DNA of 10,995 nt from CAZAKZ01 sp964485695 (lineage in GTDB: Bacteria; Planctomycetota; JAFGQW01), in assembly GCA_964485695.1 (NCBI GenBank), contig CAZAKZ010000169.1, positions 1 through 10,995 on the forward strand. Direction: 5' to 3'. Below are positions 1 through 7,057 of the stretch, piece by piece. The first letter of the stretch is position 1; every line of letters begins with the position of its first letter. The notes under the pieces were generated by a model. That model ran no database searches. It was not told where the DNA came from and worked only from the letters and a program-made list of their open reading frames with translations. The position numbers were made by a program, and so were the translations under genes.

Positions 1-2
1 CT

Positions 3-194
3 CTCCGGAGAGCATTCATTTTCCCGGCTCCGCAGTTTCTGATCCTGGAGTGGGACCGCACGCCAGACATGCCCGGGGCGATCCTCGAGGAGAAGCGGTT
101 CGGCCCCGTCCGCGTGCTCAAACTCCGGCCCGACGCCGCAATTCCAGAGCCTCGGACTCGGCCTCGGAGAGGATCGCGTCCAGATCGGCGGTGA
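3..194 (+). CDS. 3' end of an unidentified convergent gene (partial)
   Basis: This frame is open from the window edge to a TGA at 192-194. It reads as ordinary protein, for example FLILEWDRTPDMPGAILEE followed by KRFGPVRVLKLRPD. Between about 33 and 135 nearly all codons end in G or C, which is the codon signature of the clear genes here. I do not recognise the family. The C-terminal 25 or so residues become Arg/Pro-rich where the frame runs into the end of the minus-strand amidohydrolase gene. The two genes would therefore overlap tail to tail by 77 nt. The last part may be read-through sequence of little functional weight, or the true stop may have been lost by frameshift. No terminator hairpin with a T-run is visible for either gene. 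Confidence 0.42.
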   Translation, partial: LRRAFIFPAPQFLILEWDRTPDMPGAILEEKRFGPVRVLKLRPDAAIPEPRTRPRRGSRPDRR

Positions 195-1443
195 GGAGCT
201 TCCGGTTCTCCACCAGGATCTCACCGTCCACCACCACGTGCTTAACGTCGTGGGATCGGCCGGTGTAGACCAGCAGGGAAGCGGGGTGGACCGTGGAAAG
301 TGGCCAGGCCCGGGGGCCCGACGGGGCCACCACCACCACGTCGCCCTGCTTGCCCGGCTCCAAGGTGCCGATGCGGTCCTCGAGGTGCAGGGCCCGGGCT
401 CCGTCCAGGGTGGCCATTTCCAGGATGCGGCGGGCGGGCAGGGCCCCGGCGCCGGCCTTCACATTGTGTACCAGGGCCGCGAGCTTCATCTCTTCGAACA
501 TGTCCAGGGCGTTGTTACAGGGCGCGCCGTCGGCGCCGAGCGAGACGGTTACGCCGGCCTTCAAAAGGCCCGGCACGTCGGCGATTCCGCTGCCGAGCTT
601 CAGGTTGCACGTGGGGCAGTGGGCCACCCGGGTGCCGGTGTCAGCGAGGCGTTTTGCTTCGGCGGCCGTGAGGTGAACGCAGTGGGCCAACACGGTGTTC
701 TCGCCGAGGCACCCCAGGGCGTCCAGGTATTCGATGTTCCCCAGGCCGGTCTCCTGCTGCACCCGGGCGCATTCGTCCGGGTTCTCTCCGGCGTGGGTGT
801 GGAGGAGCGTGTTATCACGCCGGGCCAGGGCGGCCGTGCCCTCGAGGCACTGCCGGGTGCAGCTCAGGGCGAACCGGGGGGCGTACGCGTAGCGGATGCG
901 GTCGCCGGCTCGGCCGTGCCAGGTGCGGCAGAGATCCTCGGCCTCCTCGAGCGAGGCGTCGGTGTTTTCACGCAGGCCCGGGTAGGCGTCGGGACGGTCC
1001 ATGTGGGCCTTGCCCAGAACGGCCCGGATCCCCAATTCCTCCACCGCCTCGAACACGGCGCCGGTATGCCGGACGGTCTCCATGGACAGCACGGTGGTGG
1101 TGCCGCCCAGGAGCAGCTCGGCAATGCCCAGCCGGGCCGAGGCGCGGATGCTCTCGCGGGTGTGGGCAGCCTCGAGGGGCCAGACGCGCTGCTCGAGCCA
1201 GTCCAGCAGCGCCAGGTCGTCGGCCAGACCTCGCATGAGGGTCTGGCACAGGTGCACGTGGGTCTGGACCCAGCCGGGCAGGCAGAACGCGCCCTCGGCC
1301 TCGAGGATCCGGTCGGCGCGCCGGCTTCCATCGGGGCCCACATGGACGATGATGCCGTCCTCCACCACCACGTCGCCCCGGATCCGGGCATCGAAGTCCG
1401 GCGGGGTCAGGATCCGGGCATCCCGGATGCGCAGGGTGGCCAT
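118..1443 (-). CDS. COG0402 amidohydrolase, probable 5'-deoxyadenosine/MTA/SAH deaminase
   Basis: This is a 441-residue metal-dependent hydrolase of the MtaD/SsnA/DadD type, a full-length cytosolic enzyme with no signal peptide. The metal and catalytic motifs are intact. They are THVHLCQTLMRG (His62 and His64), HTHAGE (His217 and Glu220), AHCVH (His254) and GADGAPCNN (Asp305). The C-terminal part DRIGTLEPGKQGDVVVV closes the beta-sandwich typical of the family. The stretch CNNALDMFEEMKLAALV resembles deaminases of 5'-deoxyadenosine, methylthioadenosine and S-adenosylhomocysteine, which release ammonia to give the inosine-type product. Exact substrate cannot be read from sequence; guanine or s-triazine hydrolases are less likely alternatives. 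The ATG start lies 15 nt after the stop of the upstream HEAT/TPR gene and has only a weak GAGG-like ribosome site, so translational coupling is likely. The 3' end overlaps a possible plus-strand gene. Confidence 0.85.
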   Translation of the reverse strand: MATLRIRDARILTPPDFDARIRGDVVVEDGIIVHVGPDGSRRADRILEAEGAFCLPGWVQTHVHLCQTLMRGLADDLALLDWLEQRVWPLEAAHTRESIRASARLGIAELLLGGTTTVLSMETVRHTGAVFEAVEELGIRAVLGKAHMDRPDAYPGLRENTDASLEEAEDLCRTWHGRAGDRIRYAYAPRFALSCTRQCLEGTAALARRDNTLLHTHAGENPDECARVQQETGLGNIEYLDALGCLGENTVLAHCVHLTAAEAKRLADTGTRVAHCPTCNLKLGSGIADVPGLLKAGVTVSLGADGAPCNNALDMFEEMKLAALVHNVKAGAGALPARRILEMATLDGARALHLEDRIGTLEPGKQGDVVVVAPSGPRAWPLSTVHPASLLVYTGRSHDVKHVVVDGEILVENRKLLTADLDAILSEAESEALELRRRAGV

Positions 1444-1458
1444 GGCCTCAGGCGACGC

Positions 1459-2637
1459 TCACGACTTGTGCAGATCTTCCTCGCCACCGGTCTCCTTTTT
1501 CGGGGGCATCTTGGCGCCGGGGGGAACATCCGGGAACTCGCCCTTCTTGGCGTTGTCGTACCACGCCTTGAACGCCTTGTTCTTCCGGAGCTCCCGGAGG
1601 TCGCCGTCCCGGAGAATGCTCTTGATGTAGGTCCCCTTTTCCTTGTCCAGCTTGAGGCACCGGGCGAGGAGGGCGTAGGACCCGGGGAGGTTCTTGGCCA
1701 GGCAGAGGTTGCAGGCGCAGTTGTAGCACAGGTTGGCGATGTTCTGCTGTATGCCCTTCACCTGCTTCTCGTCCAGTTCGCTGCCGCGCTCCTTCAGGAT
1801 GTCATCGAAGTACTTGATGACGGGCAGGTAGATCTTCACCGCTTCCTTGAACATCCGGCCGTGGTAGTAGATGTTGGCGATCTGCAGCTTGTAGCCCAGG
1901 GTTCGCTGCGGCTCGTCCTGGATCCTGTCCTCGTACTCCTTGACCTTCTTCTGGATGCCCGAGGTGTCGCCCAGCGCCGACCGGGCGTAGACCGCGGCGA
2001 GCTGGATACTGTCGTCCATGAGGAAGTCCTCGGAGATGTCCTTCAGCTCCTTCAGCACGGACTTGTCCCCCAGGTCGGCCAGCACCTCCCACGCCTTGTA
2101 GTGGTGCTGGTCTTCGTGCAAGTTGAAGTCCTTCATGAGGAGCAACGCGCCCTGGACGGCCCGCTTGCCGTGCTTCTTCATGTGGGTGAACTGACCCACG
2201 AAGACCAGGCTCTGGTCCGGGTACTTCTTCTCCAGCGCCCGGAACTCGTTCACCAGGATCTCCATGTACATGGCTTCTTTGAGCGCCCGGGCCTGCTTCT
2301 CCTCCCGGGCGGTCTTCTCCAGCGCCGCGGCCAGGTCCGCCTCCGGGTCGGCTTTCTTCTGCGCCTTCAGCGCCTCGAGGCGCTTCTTCACCTCTTCGGC
2401 CCGGGTCTCCACCCGCGCCATGGCCCCTTCTCCGAGGGGGTAGAGGGTCGAGACGATTTTCTGGCGCTTTGCCTTGTCCTTGAAGGCCTCGTCGTAGCTC
2501 TTGATCAGATTGGTGATCTTTTCGTCCGCGTTGCCGGCCTTGCCGGTGTCGCCGGCGGCCTCTTCCTGGGCCGGGACCGGAGTAAGCAGGAGTGCCGCCG
2601 CCAGCACGGCGGCGAGAAGGATCAGGGTGCGGTTCAT
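1459..2637 (-). CDS. Secreted HEAT/TPR-repeat protein of unknown function
   Basis: The product is 392 residues. Residues 1-23 form a clear Sec signal peptide (MNRTLILLAAVLAAALLL, then TPVPA before QEEA), so the mature protein is exported. Residues about 75-140 are Lys/Glu/Ala-rich and probably coiled coil. Residues about 140-235 show HEAT-like helical pairs, for example HYKAWEVLADLGDKSVLKEL then IQLAAVYARSALGD. Residues about 246-360 carry TPR-like units, including IANIYYHGRMFKEAVKIYLPV and YNCACNLCLAKN. The last unit ends in DGDLRELRKNKAFKAW, a form common at the end of bacterial TPR proteins ('...D.DL..LR.D.RFK'). No catalytic motif is seen, so a scaffold or binding role is the natural reading. 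The tail is Lys/Glu/Pro-rich. The start is well supported: AAAGGAG (2645-2651) lies 7 nt before ATG. A 160-nt gap separates it from the FUN14-type gene. Confidence 0.8.
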   Translation of the reverse strand: MNRTLILLAAVLAAALLLTPVPAQEEAAGDTGKAGNADEKITNLIKSYDEAFKDKAKRQKIVSTLYPLGEGAMARVETRAEEVKKRLEALKAQKKADPEADLAAALEKTAREEKQARALKEAMYMEILVNEFRALEKKYPDQSLVFVGQFTHMKKHGKRAVQGALLLMKDFNLHEDQHHYKAWEVLADLGDKSVLKELKDISEDFLMDDSIQLAAVYARSALGDTSGIQKKVKEYEDRIQDEPQRTLGYKLQIANIYYHGRMFKEAVKIYLPVIKYFDDILKERGSELDEKQVKGIQQNIANLCYNCACNLCLAKNLPGSYALLARCLKLDKEKGTYIKSILRDGDLRELRKNKAFKAWYDNAKKGEFPDVPPGAKMPPKKETGGEEDLHKS

Positions 2638-2797
2638 CGGTCAACTCCTTTCCGGGCGGTGCTCCCGGAGTGCCAATTGGTTCAGGAACAGGATTCCACG
2701 CGGGGGGGGAAGCAGACCCCGGTGCCCGAGGTTGGAATCTCCACGGCGATCGTAACCCCAAGTCCCGTGGTCGACAAGCAGGAAGCCGCCAAGCCGC

Positions 2798-3415
2798 TCA
2801 CTTCTTCTTGAAGCCGGTCAAGAGGCCCAGGCCCGCCATGGCAGCCGAGGGCAGGCTTCCCGTGAGGAAGGTCTTGAAGCTCCAGAACTGGGCCTCGAGC
2901 TTTGGAGCCAGGTCCCGGAACTGTCGGTCCATCTCATTCCAGTCCACGGTGACCCAGTCCACGTACGAGAGCAGGAAGAGGGACAGGGCCCAGACGCCCA
3001 GGAACACCGCGGCGATGCGCAGGAAGGTGCGCAGGGCAAAGGCGGCGCAGAAGGCCACGAAGAAGCTGATCCCGCCCTGGAGGAGCGCCTTGGACCAGGC
3101 GCCTTCCGAGGCCTCGGCCGGCTGCTGGCCGGGATCGATCTCCACCCGGATGGTCGGCGAGGTTCCGGTCCGGCTGCCCCCGAAACCCTTGACGAGGCCC
3201 GGGTCCGTGGAGGTGCCGCCTCCCGGGCCGGGGACAGGGCTGGACGAGGTGCCCGTGTCCTTCTCCGGGGCCGGCTCCACGAAAGCCAGGGCCACGCCCC
3301 CCACTACCAGCAACGCCGCCAGAACCAGGAGCGCCTTCTTCCAGGGAGTGAAGCGGTACTTCCTCCTGTCTTTGCCGGCCAGGGCGTCCTTCGGAGCGCT
3401 GTCTTTTTTTGCCAT
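2798..3415 (-). CDS. FUN14-family membrane protein with an extra N-terminal membrane anchor
   Basis: The product is 205 residues. The C-terminal half, residues about 112-205, matches the bacterial FUN14 family. It contains a Gly/Ala-rich membrane segment (GGISFFVAFCAAFALRTFL), a second one (IAAVFLGVWALSLFLLSYV), the conserved VDWVTVDWN turn and a terminal hydrophobic FLTGSLPSAAMAGLGLLTGF before KKK. The family is best known from mitochondrial FUNDC1; its bacterial members have no settled function. In addition, residues 1-26 are basic and cytoplasmic in character, residues 27-46 form another membrane helix (KKALLVLAALLVVGGVALAF), and residues 48-105 are a Pro/Gly/Ser/Thr-rich linker. The start ATG has GAGGGG 8 nt upstream. 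The gene follows the large secreted mosaic gene after 66 nt and probably shares its transcript. The family call rests on recalled motif similarity, not a search. Confidence 0.72.
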   Translation of the reverse strand: MAKKDSAPKDALAGKDRRKYRFTPWKKALLVLAALLVVGGVALAFVEPAPEKDTGTSSSPVPGPGGGTSTDPGLVKGFGGSRTGTSPTIRVEIDPGQQPAEASEGAWSKALLQGGISFFVAFCAAFALRTFLRIAAVFLGVWALSLFLLSYVDWVTVDWNEMDRQFRDLAPKLEAQFWSFKTFLTGSLPSAAMAGLGLLTGFKKK

Positions 3416-3481
3416 GGGTCATTCCCCTCGAATTTTCGTGTTCATGATCGGTCGATGGTTATTCCGTGGGTTCATGGAGGC

Positions 3482-6400
3482 CTACTTTCCCATGCGAAGC
3501 ACCAGCAGGGCCATGGCCGTGCCGTAGGGCTTGCCCCCCTGGTGATAGTCCACCCAGGTGCTGTCCAGCTCGGGCACGCGCAGGATGTCCTCGCGGAGTT
3601 CCTGGAGCAGGGGGGTCGAGGCGTTCTTTCCGAGATCCTGGATCGCCAGGCCGGCGTGGTAGTAGGCGTAGAAGTAAAAGTAGCTGGAAAAGGCGTGGGG
3701 GTTGCCCCAGCTCTTGTTGATCTTCACCGGGATGCGCAGGGCGTCACGGTACTTCATGAAGGTCCGAACGGTCTGGTGGAGCTCCTTCTTCCCCACGGCC
3801 TTGCACCGGTAGAGCGCCTGCTCGCACGCCGGGCCCCGGGCGATGGACTGGTCCGGCTTCCGGAAGGAGATCGGATCGGGATAGGTGTAGGTGTAGACAC
3901 CGGGATCGGTGCGCATCTTCTTCAGCACGGCCACCGCCCGCTTCAGGGCCCTGGCATCCACCTTGAATCCCAGGTCTCTGGCCCGGGCCAGGTTGAGGAG
4001 CGCCGGCCCGGTGTTCATGCTGTGGGTGCGTCCCCGGGTGGTCCGGGGCCAGCCGCCGAAGCCGCCCTTCCAGGTGACGGCGAATCGATGGCTGTAGCTC
4101 CAGGCGCCGTTCGGGCACTGGCCCGCCAGGAGAAAGTCCACGGCCTTCTGCGCGGTCTTCTTCAGAGCCGGGGTTTGATGACGCGAGAACCGGGCCAGAA
4201 GGTAGTCGAGGACGTACGCACCGCCGAAGTGGCTGGCTGTCTTGGGATCGCGGCTGGAGAGCCAGGTCTCGATCCAATCCGTGCCCCGGCCCACGGCCGC
4301 CTCGGTCCGATTCCGGAGCGTGCCCTGGACATCCCTGGACCACGCATCCAGGGCCTTGGTCACGAGAGCGGTCACCGAGCTCCGGTACTGATCCACCTCG
4401 CAGGGCCACGAACCGTCCGGTGCCTGGTAGTCCAGAAGGTAGTTCAGGGCCCGGCGGACCAGGACCTTCGTGCGGTCCGCCGCCACTGCGCGCTCCGTGC
4501 TCGCCAGCTCCGGCGGGAGGTCCGGAATCGACCGCAGGGTCTCGGCCGGCCCCACGCGGTCCGGCCACGTGGTTCGCGCGGCCGCCTTCAGGGCCCAGAG
4601 ACTCTTCGAGAACTCCTTCCGGAGTCGTTTCCAGGCGTCTCCGGTGGCCCGGGCATCCCGGCGGACCCGGGCCAGGCAGCCCAGGTAGTAGAGGGCCTCG
4701 GCGGCCCGGTGGGGAGGCGGTCGTTTTTCCATTGCCTCCGTGAAGAGCCGGGCCGCCCGCTCGAAGTCGCCCTTGCGCATGAGGCTCACGCCGCCCTGGA
4801 CGCACGCGTCCGCCGCCAGGTCCGACGCCTTGCCGGCGGCATCGTGGGCCAGGCGTACGGCCAGGTCGTGGTCGCCCTTGAGCGCTGCCACGCGGCTGAG
4901 ACCGTACGCCTTCCGGAGGGCGGGAAGCTTCTGGAACGCCTTTTCGGCCGCGTCCAGAGCGCCCGCCTCCAGGAGCGTGTCCGCGTCGCCGGCCGGGGGT
5001 CGGGAGTATTTCTTCGTCTTTGTAAGGGCCGCCTGCAGGAACCTGTAGACCAGCTCCGGATCGAAGGTCCCGATGGTCTCCAGGGAAGCGAGGAGCTTCC
5101 CGCCGGGGGTGGACACGCACAGCGCCGGCGCCTTGATCTTGGTGCAGTCGCCGCCGAGGGGAGCCAGAGGATCGCGGGCGCCGAGGCTCCGGCCGTGGGT
5201 GTAGGCCCGGGGGCTGTACGAGACGCGAAGCGGCACGAAGCGTTGCTTCACCAGGGCGGCCACCATGGGATCGGCGAACACCACGGCCATGAGCAGCATC
5301 TCGGCCAGGTTCTCTGCGGTGGGGTTGTGGGCGCCCCGGACGCAGGTCAGCACCAGGCGTTTCTGTGCGGCGGCCTTCTTCAGGGCTGCAGGGGTATCGT
5401 TTTCCCAGGGTAGGATCTGGAGCAGCTGCGCGGCCAGGTTCGGCACGGTGCCGCCTATTTTGCCCATGACGATGAGCAGGCCGTGGTTGGGCGTCTGGCC
5501 CGACAGCCACTTCCGCCCGATGTCCGTCACGTCCCACCGCACCTCGATGGCTTTGGGTTCCATCTCCACGCTGAGGAGGGGTTCCTCGCAGTAGGCCGGA
5601 TGGCGCTTCCAGGAGGTGGTCTTCTCGTCCCAGGCCCCCTCCACCACGTGGACGGCGATCGTGAAGGGAGCGGTGGGGGGTCTCTTGGAGAGCTTCAAGT
5701 CGAGGACCAGTTCCGCCTTCTTGAGGGCCTTCTTGCGCATTGATTTCGGAAGGTCGAAGGCGAGGAGGCACCGGTTCTGGTCCTTGTTCCCCACGGCCAG
5801 CTGAGGGTGCCTGCCGAAGGCCCGAGTAGCCAGGTACTTGATGAGAATCACGTCCCGGGAAGCCGTCAGGGTCCGGGCCCGTCCGGCCGCAGGAGTGAGG
5901 ACCAGGCGCGGGGGCTTCCCCTCCTTGCTCTCGCGGCTCGGGAAATAGATCCACCCCGGCTGCCCCACCCGCGGGGCCGGCTTCTTCTTCAAGTCCTCGA
6001 AGAAGGGTTTCAGCACCTTCCAGTTCCCGCCCAGGGCCTTGACCAGGGCCGCGGCGTCGTACCGGTTCTCCTCCGGATGGAAGATCCATCCGTAGTACCA
6101 GAGCAGGAAGCCGAGACCCGCCTCCTCGGTGTCCCGGATCACGTTCACGATGTCCACGGTGGTGTTGCGGGTGGACGAGGCCCAGCACACCTTCACCAGC
6201 GGCAGTACGGCCTTGTCGCCGGCGCTCCTCCGCAGGGAGAGTATGTTCTTCACGAGCCTCGAGGTGGCCACGGGACGGGAAGCCACCGACCGGTTGAGGG
6301 AGAGGAAGGGGCAGAAAAAGTCCACCCGGTCCGCGTATTCCAGGCGGACTCCCACGTGGCCCACCTGGACACCCTGGCGAATCTTCCGCCACTTCTTCCG

Positions 6401-6976
6401 GCAAGCGTCCAGGAATGCAGCCACGTGTGCGCGGCCCTTTTCCCCGCCGCACTTCTTGCAGCGGCAGAGGGCCGCCAGGTTGTAGAGGAGGATCCGATCC
6501 AGGGAGGGGCAGGCCTCGAGGATCTTCTCTCCCCACGACGCACCCCACTCTACCGAGTCCTCGTGGGCGAAGCAGAGGTGGTTGTGGTGCCGGGGTATGG
6601 TTCCGTCCTCCAGTCTGGCGAAATGGGCCTTGATCCCCTGGGGCCGGAGCGCTCGCGGCCGGTACATGGCGGCCGTGACCACGCCATTGAGCTGAAGGTC
6701 CCGCACCAGGCCGTACACCGCCTTCAGGTCGGTGCGGGGCCAGTGGTGGGTGATCCAGGCGAAGTCGACGACCACAAAATTGATGCGGCACTCCTTGACA
6801 AAGGTCAGGATCTCCTCCGCCTCGATATCATGACCGATGGCCGAGGAGAGCACGGCGATGCCCCTGGGAGTATGGGGCGCCTGCCGGGCGTCGGCCACGG
6901 GGGCGAGGTAGGCCAGCACGGGGGCGAGGTAGGCCAGGGCCAGGAAGAGGGCGGTGGAAAGCTTTGCCTGGAGCAT
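3482..6976 (-). CDS. Large secreted mosaic protein: hydrolase-like barrel, DNRLRE, thioredoxin-like, TPR and squalene-cyclase-type repeats
   Basis: The product is 1164 residues when started at the ATG that follows a good ribosome site; an in-frame ATG at 7036 would put 20 residues ahead of the signal peptide. Modules in order: (a) a signal peptide, residues 1-30, with LAYLAPV repeated twice; (b) residues about 38-330, a TIM-barrel-like region resembling putative glycoside hydrolases, including a CRCKKC cysteine cluster at 171-176; (c) residues about 365-505, a DNRLRE-like beta domain (NRCLLAFDLP, EGAWDEKTTSWKRHP, WDVTDIGRKWLSG, NHGLLIV); (d) residues about 537-651, a thioredoxin-like fold (VVFADPMVAALVKQRFVPLR, KAPALCVSTPGGKLL) lacking CxxC; (e) residues about 660-800, TPR-like helices; (f) residues about 835-1164, alpha/alpha repeats of the prenyltransferase/squalene-oxidase type (QAPDGSW at 851-857, QCPNGAWSYS at 953-962). 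Its role is unknown; surface carbohydrate or polymer binding or processing is possible. It lies 81 nt after the SHMT-GcvT gene. Confidence 0.82.
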   Translation of the reverse strand: MLQAKLSTALFLALAYLAPVLAYLAPVADARQAPHTPRGIAVLSSAIGHDIEAEEILTFVKECRINFVVVDFAWITHHWPRTDLKAVYGLVRDLQLNGVVTAAMYRPRALRPQGIKAHFARLEDGTIPRHHNHLCFAHEDSVEWGASWGEKILEACPSLDRILLYNLAALCRCKKCGGEKGRAHVAAFLDACRKKWRKIRQGVQVGHVGVRLEYADRVDFFCPFLSLNRSVASRPVATSRLVKNILSLRRSAGDKAVLPLVKVCWASSTRNTTVDIVNVIRDTEEAGLGFLLWYYGWIFHPEENRYDAAALVKALGGNWKVLKPFFEDLKKKPAPRVGQPGWIYFPSRESKEGKPPRLVLTPAAGRARTLTASRDVILIKYLATRAFGRHPQLAVGNKDQNRCLLAFDLPKSMRKKALKKAELVLDLKLSKRPPTAPFTIAVHVVEGAWDEKTTSWKRHPAYCEEPLLSVEMEPKAIEVRWDVTDIGRKWLSGQTPNHGLLIVMGKIGGTVPNLAAQLLQILPWENDTPAALKKAAAQKRLVLTCVRGAHNPTAENLAEMLLMAVVFADPMVAALVKQRFVPLRVSYSPRAYTHGRSLGARDPLAPLGGDCTKIKAPALCVSTPGGKLLASLETIGTFDPELVYRFLQAALTKTKKYSRPPAGDADTLLEAGALDAAEKAFQKLPALRKAYGLSRVAALKGDHDLAVRLAHDAAGKASDLAADACVQGGVSLMRKGDFERAARLFTEAMEKRPPPHRAAEALYYLGCLARVRRDARATGDAWKRLRKEFSKSLWALKAAARTTWPDRVGPAETLRSIPDLPPELASTERAVAADRTKVLVRRALNYLLDYQAPDGSWPCEVDQYRSSVTALVTKALDAWSRDVQGTLRNRTEAAVGRGTDWIETWLSSRDPKTASHFGGAYVLDYLLARFSRHQTPALKKTAQKAVDFLLAGQCPNGAWSYSHRFAVTWKGGFGGWPRTTRGRTHSMNTGPALLNLARARDLGFKVDARALKRAVAVLKKMRTDPGVYTYTYPDPISFRKPDQSIARGPACEQALYRCKAVGKKELHQTVRTFMKYRDALRIPVKINKSWGNPHAFSSYFYFYAYYHAGLAIQDLGKNASTPLLQELREDILRVPELDSTWVDYHQGGKPYGTAMALLVLRMGK
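6896..6937. repeat. Perfect 21-bp tandem duplication inside a signal peptide
   Basis: Positions 6896-6916 and 6917-6937 are identical, two head-to-tail copies of 21 bp. On the minus strand they encode the in-frame repeat LAYLAPV-LAYLAPV in the hydrophobic core of the mosaic protein's signal peptide. Perfect identity at synonymous positions suggests a recent slippage event, or an assembly artefact. Confidence 0.95.
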
Positions 6977-6982
6977 GGGGAT

Positions 6983-6988
6983 CTCCTC
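6983..6988 (-). promoter_or_regulatory. Ribosome binding site deciding the mosaic-protein start
   Basis: GAGGAG lies 6 nt before the ATG at 6976-6974. It favours this start over the in-frame ATG at 7036, and this start also places the signal peptide at the very N terminus. Confidence 0.75.
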
Positions 6989-6998
6989 TGAAGGGTTA

Positions 6999-7031
6999 TC
7001 TGTCCGGCCCATTGTATGGAGTCCGGACAGA
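6999..7031. promoter_or_regulatory. Inverted repeat in the gap before the mosaic-protein gene
   Basis: Arms TCTGTCCGG (6999-7007) and CCGGACAGA (7023-7031) are perfect 9-bp complements around a 15-nt centre. The centre can pair further (CCA with TGG). On the minus strand the structure ends about 22 nt before the mosaic-protein start and overlaps no coding region. No T-run follows, so it is not a classical intrinsic terminator. It could be an operator, an mRNA processing or stability hairpin, or a transcription attenuator. The centre reads TACAAT on the minus strand, a possible -10 box, but only a poor -35 (TGGATG) sits 17 bp upstream of it. Confidence 0.45.
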
Positions 7032-7057
7032 ATCATCCATGGAGAACTCCCTTGGCT

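Noticed and set aside
2638..2797. Terminator or separate promoter between the FUN14 and HEAT/TPR genes
   Set aside because: Only a short CTCCCGGAG symmetry is present, with no T-run, and no convincing -35/-10 pair was found on the minus strand. The run of eight G residues near 2702-2709 is just a homopolymer.
238..2811. An 857-residue plus-strand open frame across the amidohydrolase and HEAT/TPR genes
   Set aside because: It runs antisense across two well-supported genes and the gap between them, has low-complexity composition and no recognisable domain.
3744..6791. A 1015-residue minus-strand frame inside the mosaic-protein gene
   Set aside because: Its product is dominated by Gly, Arg and Pro, as expected of an out-of-phase shadow. 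The other frame carries a signal peptide, ribosome site and several recognisable domains.
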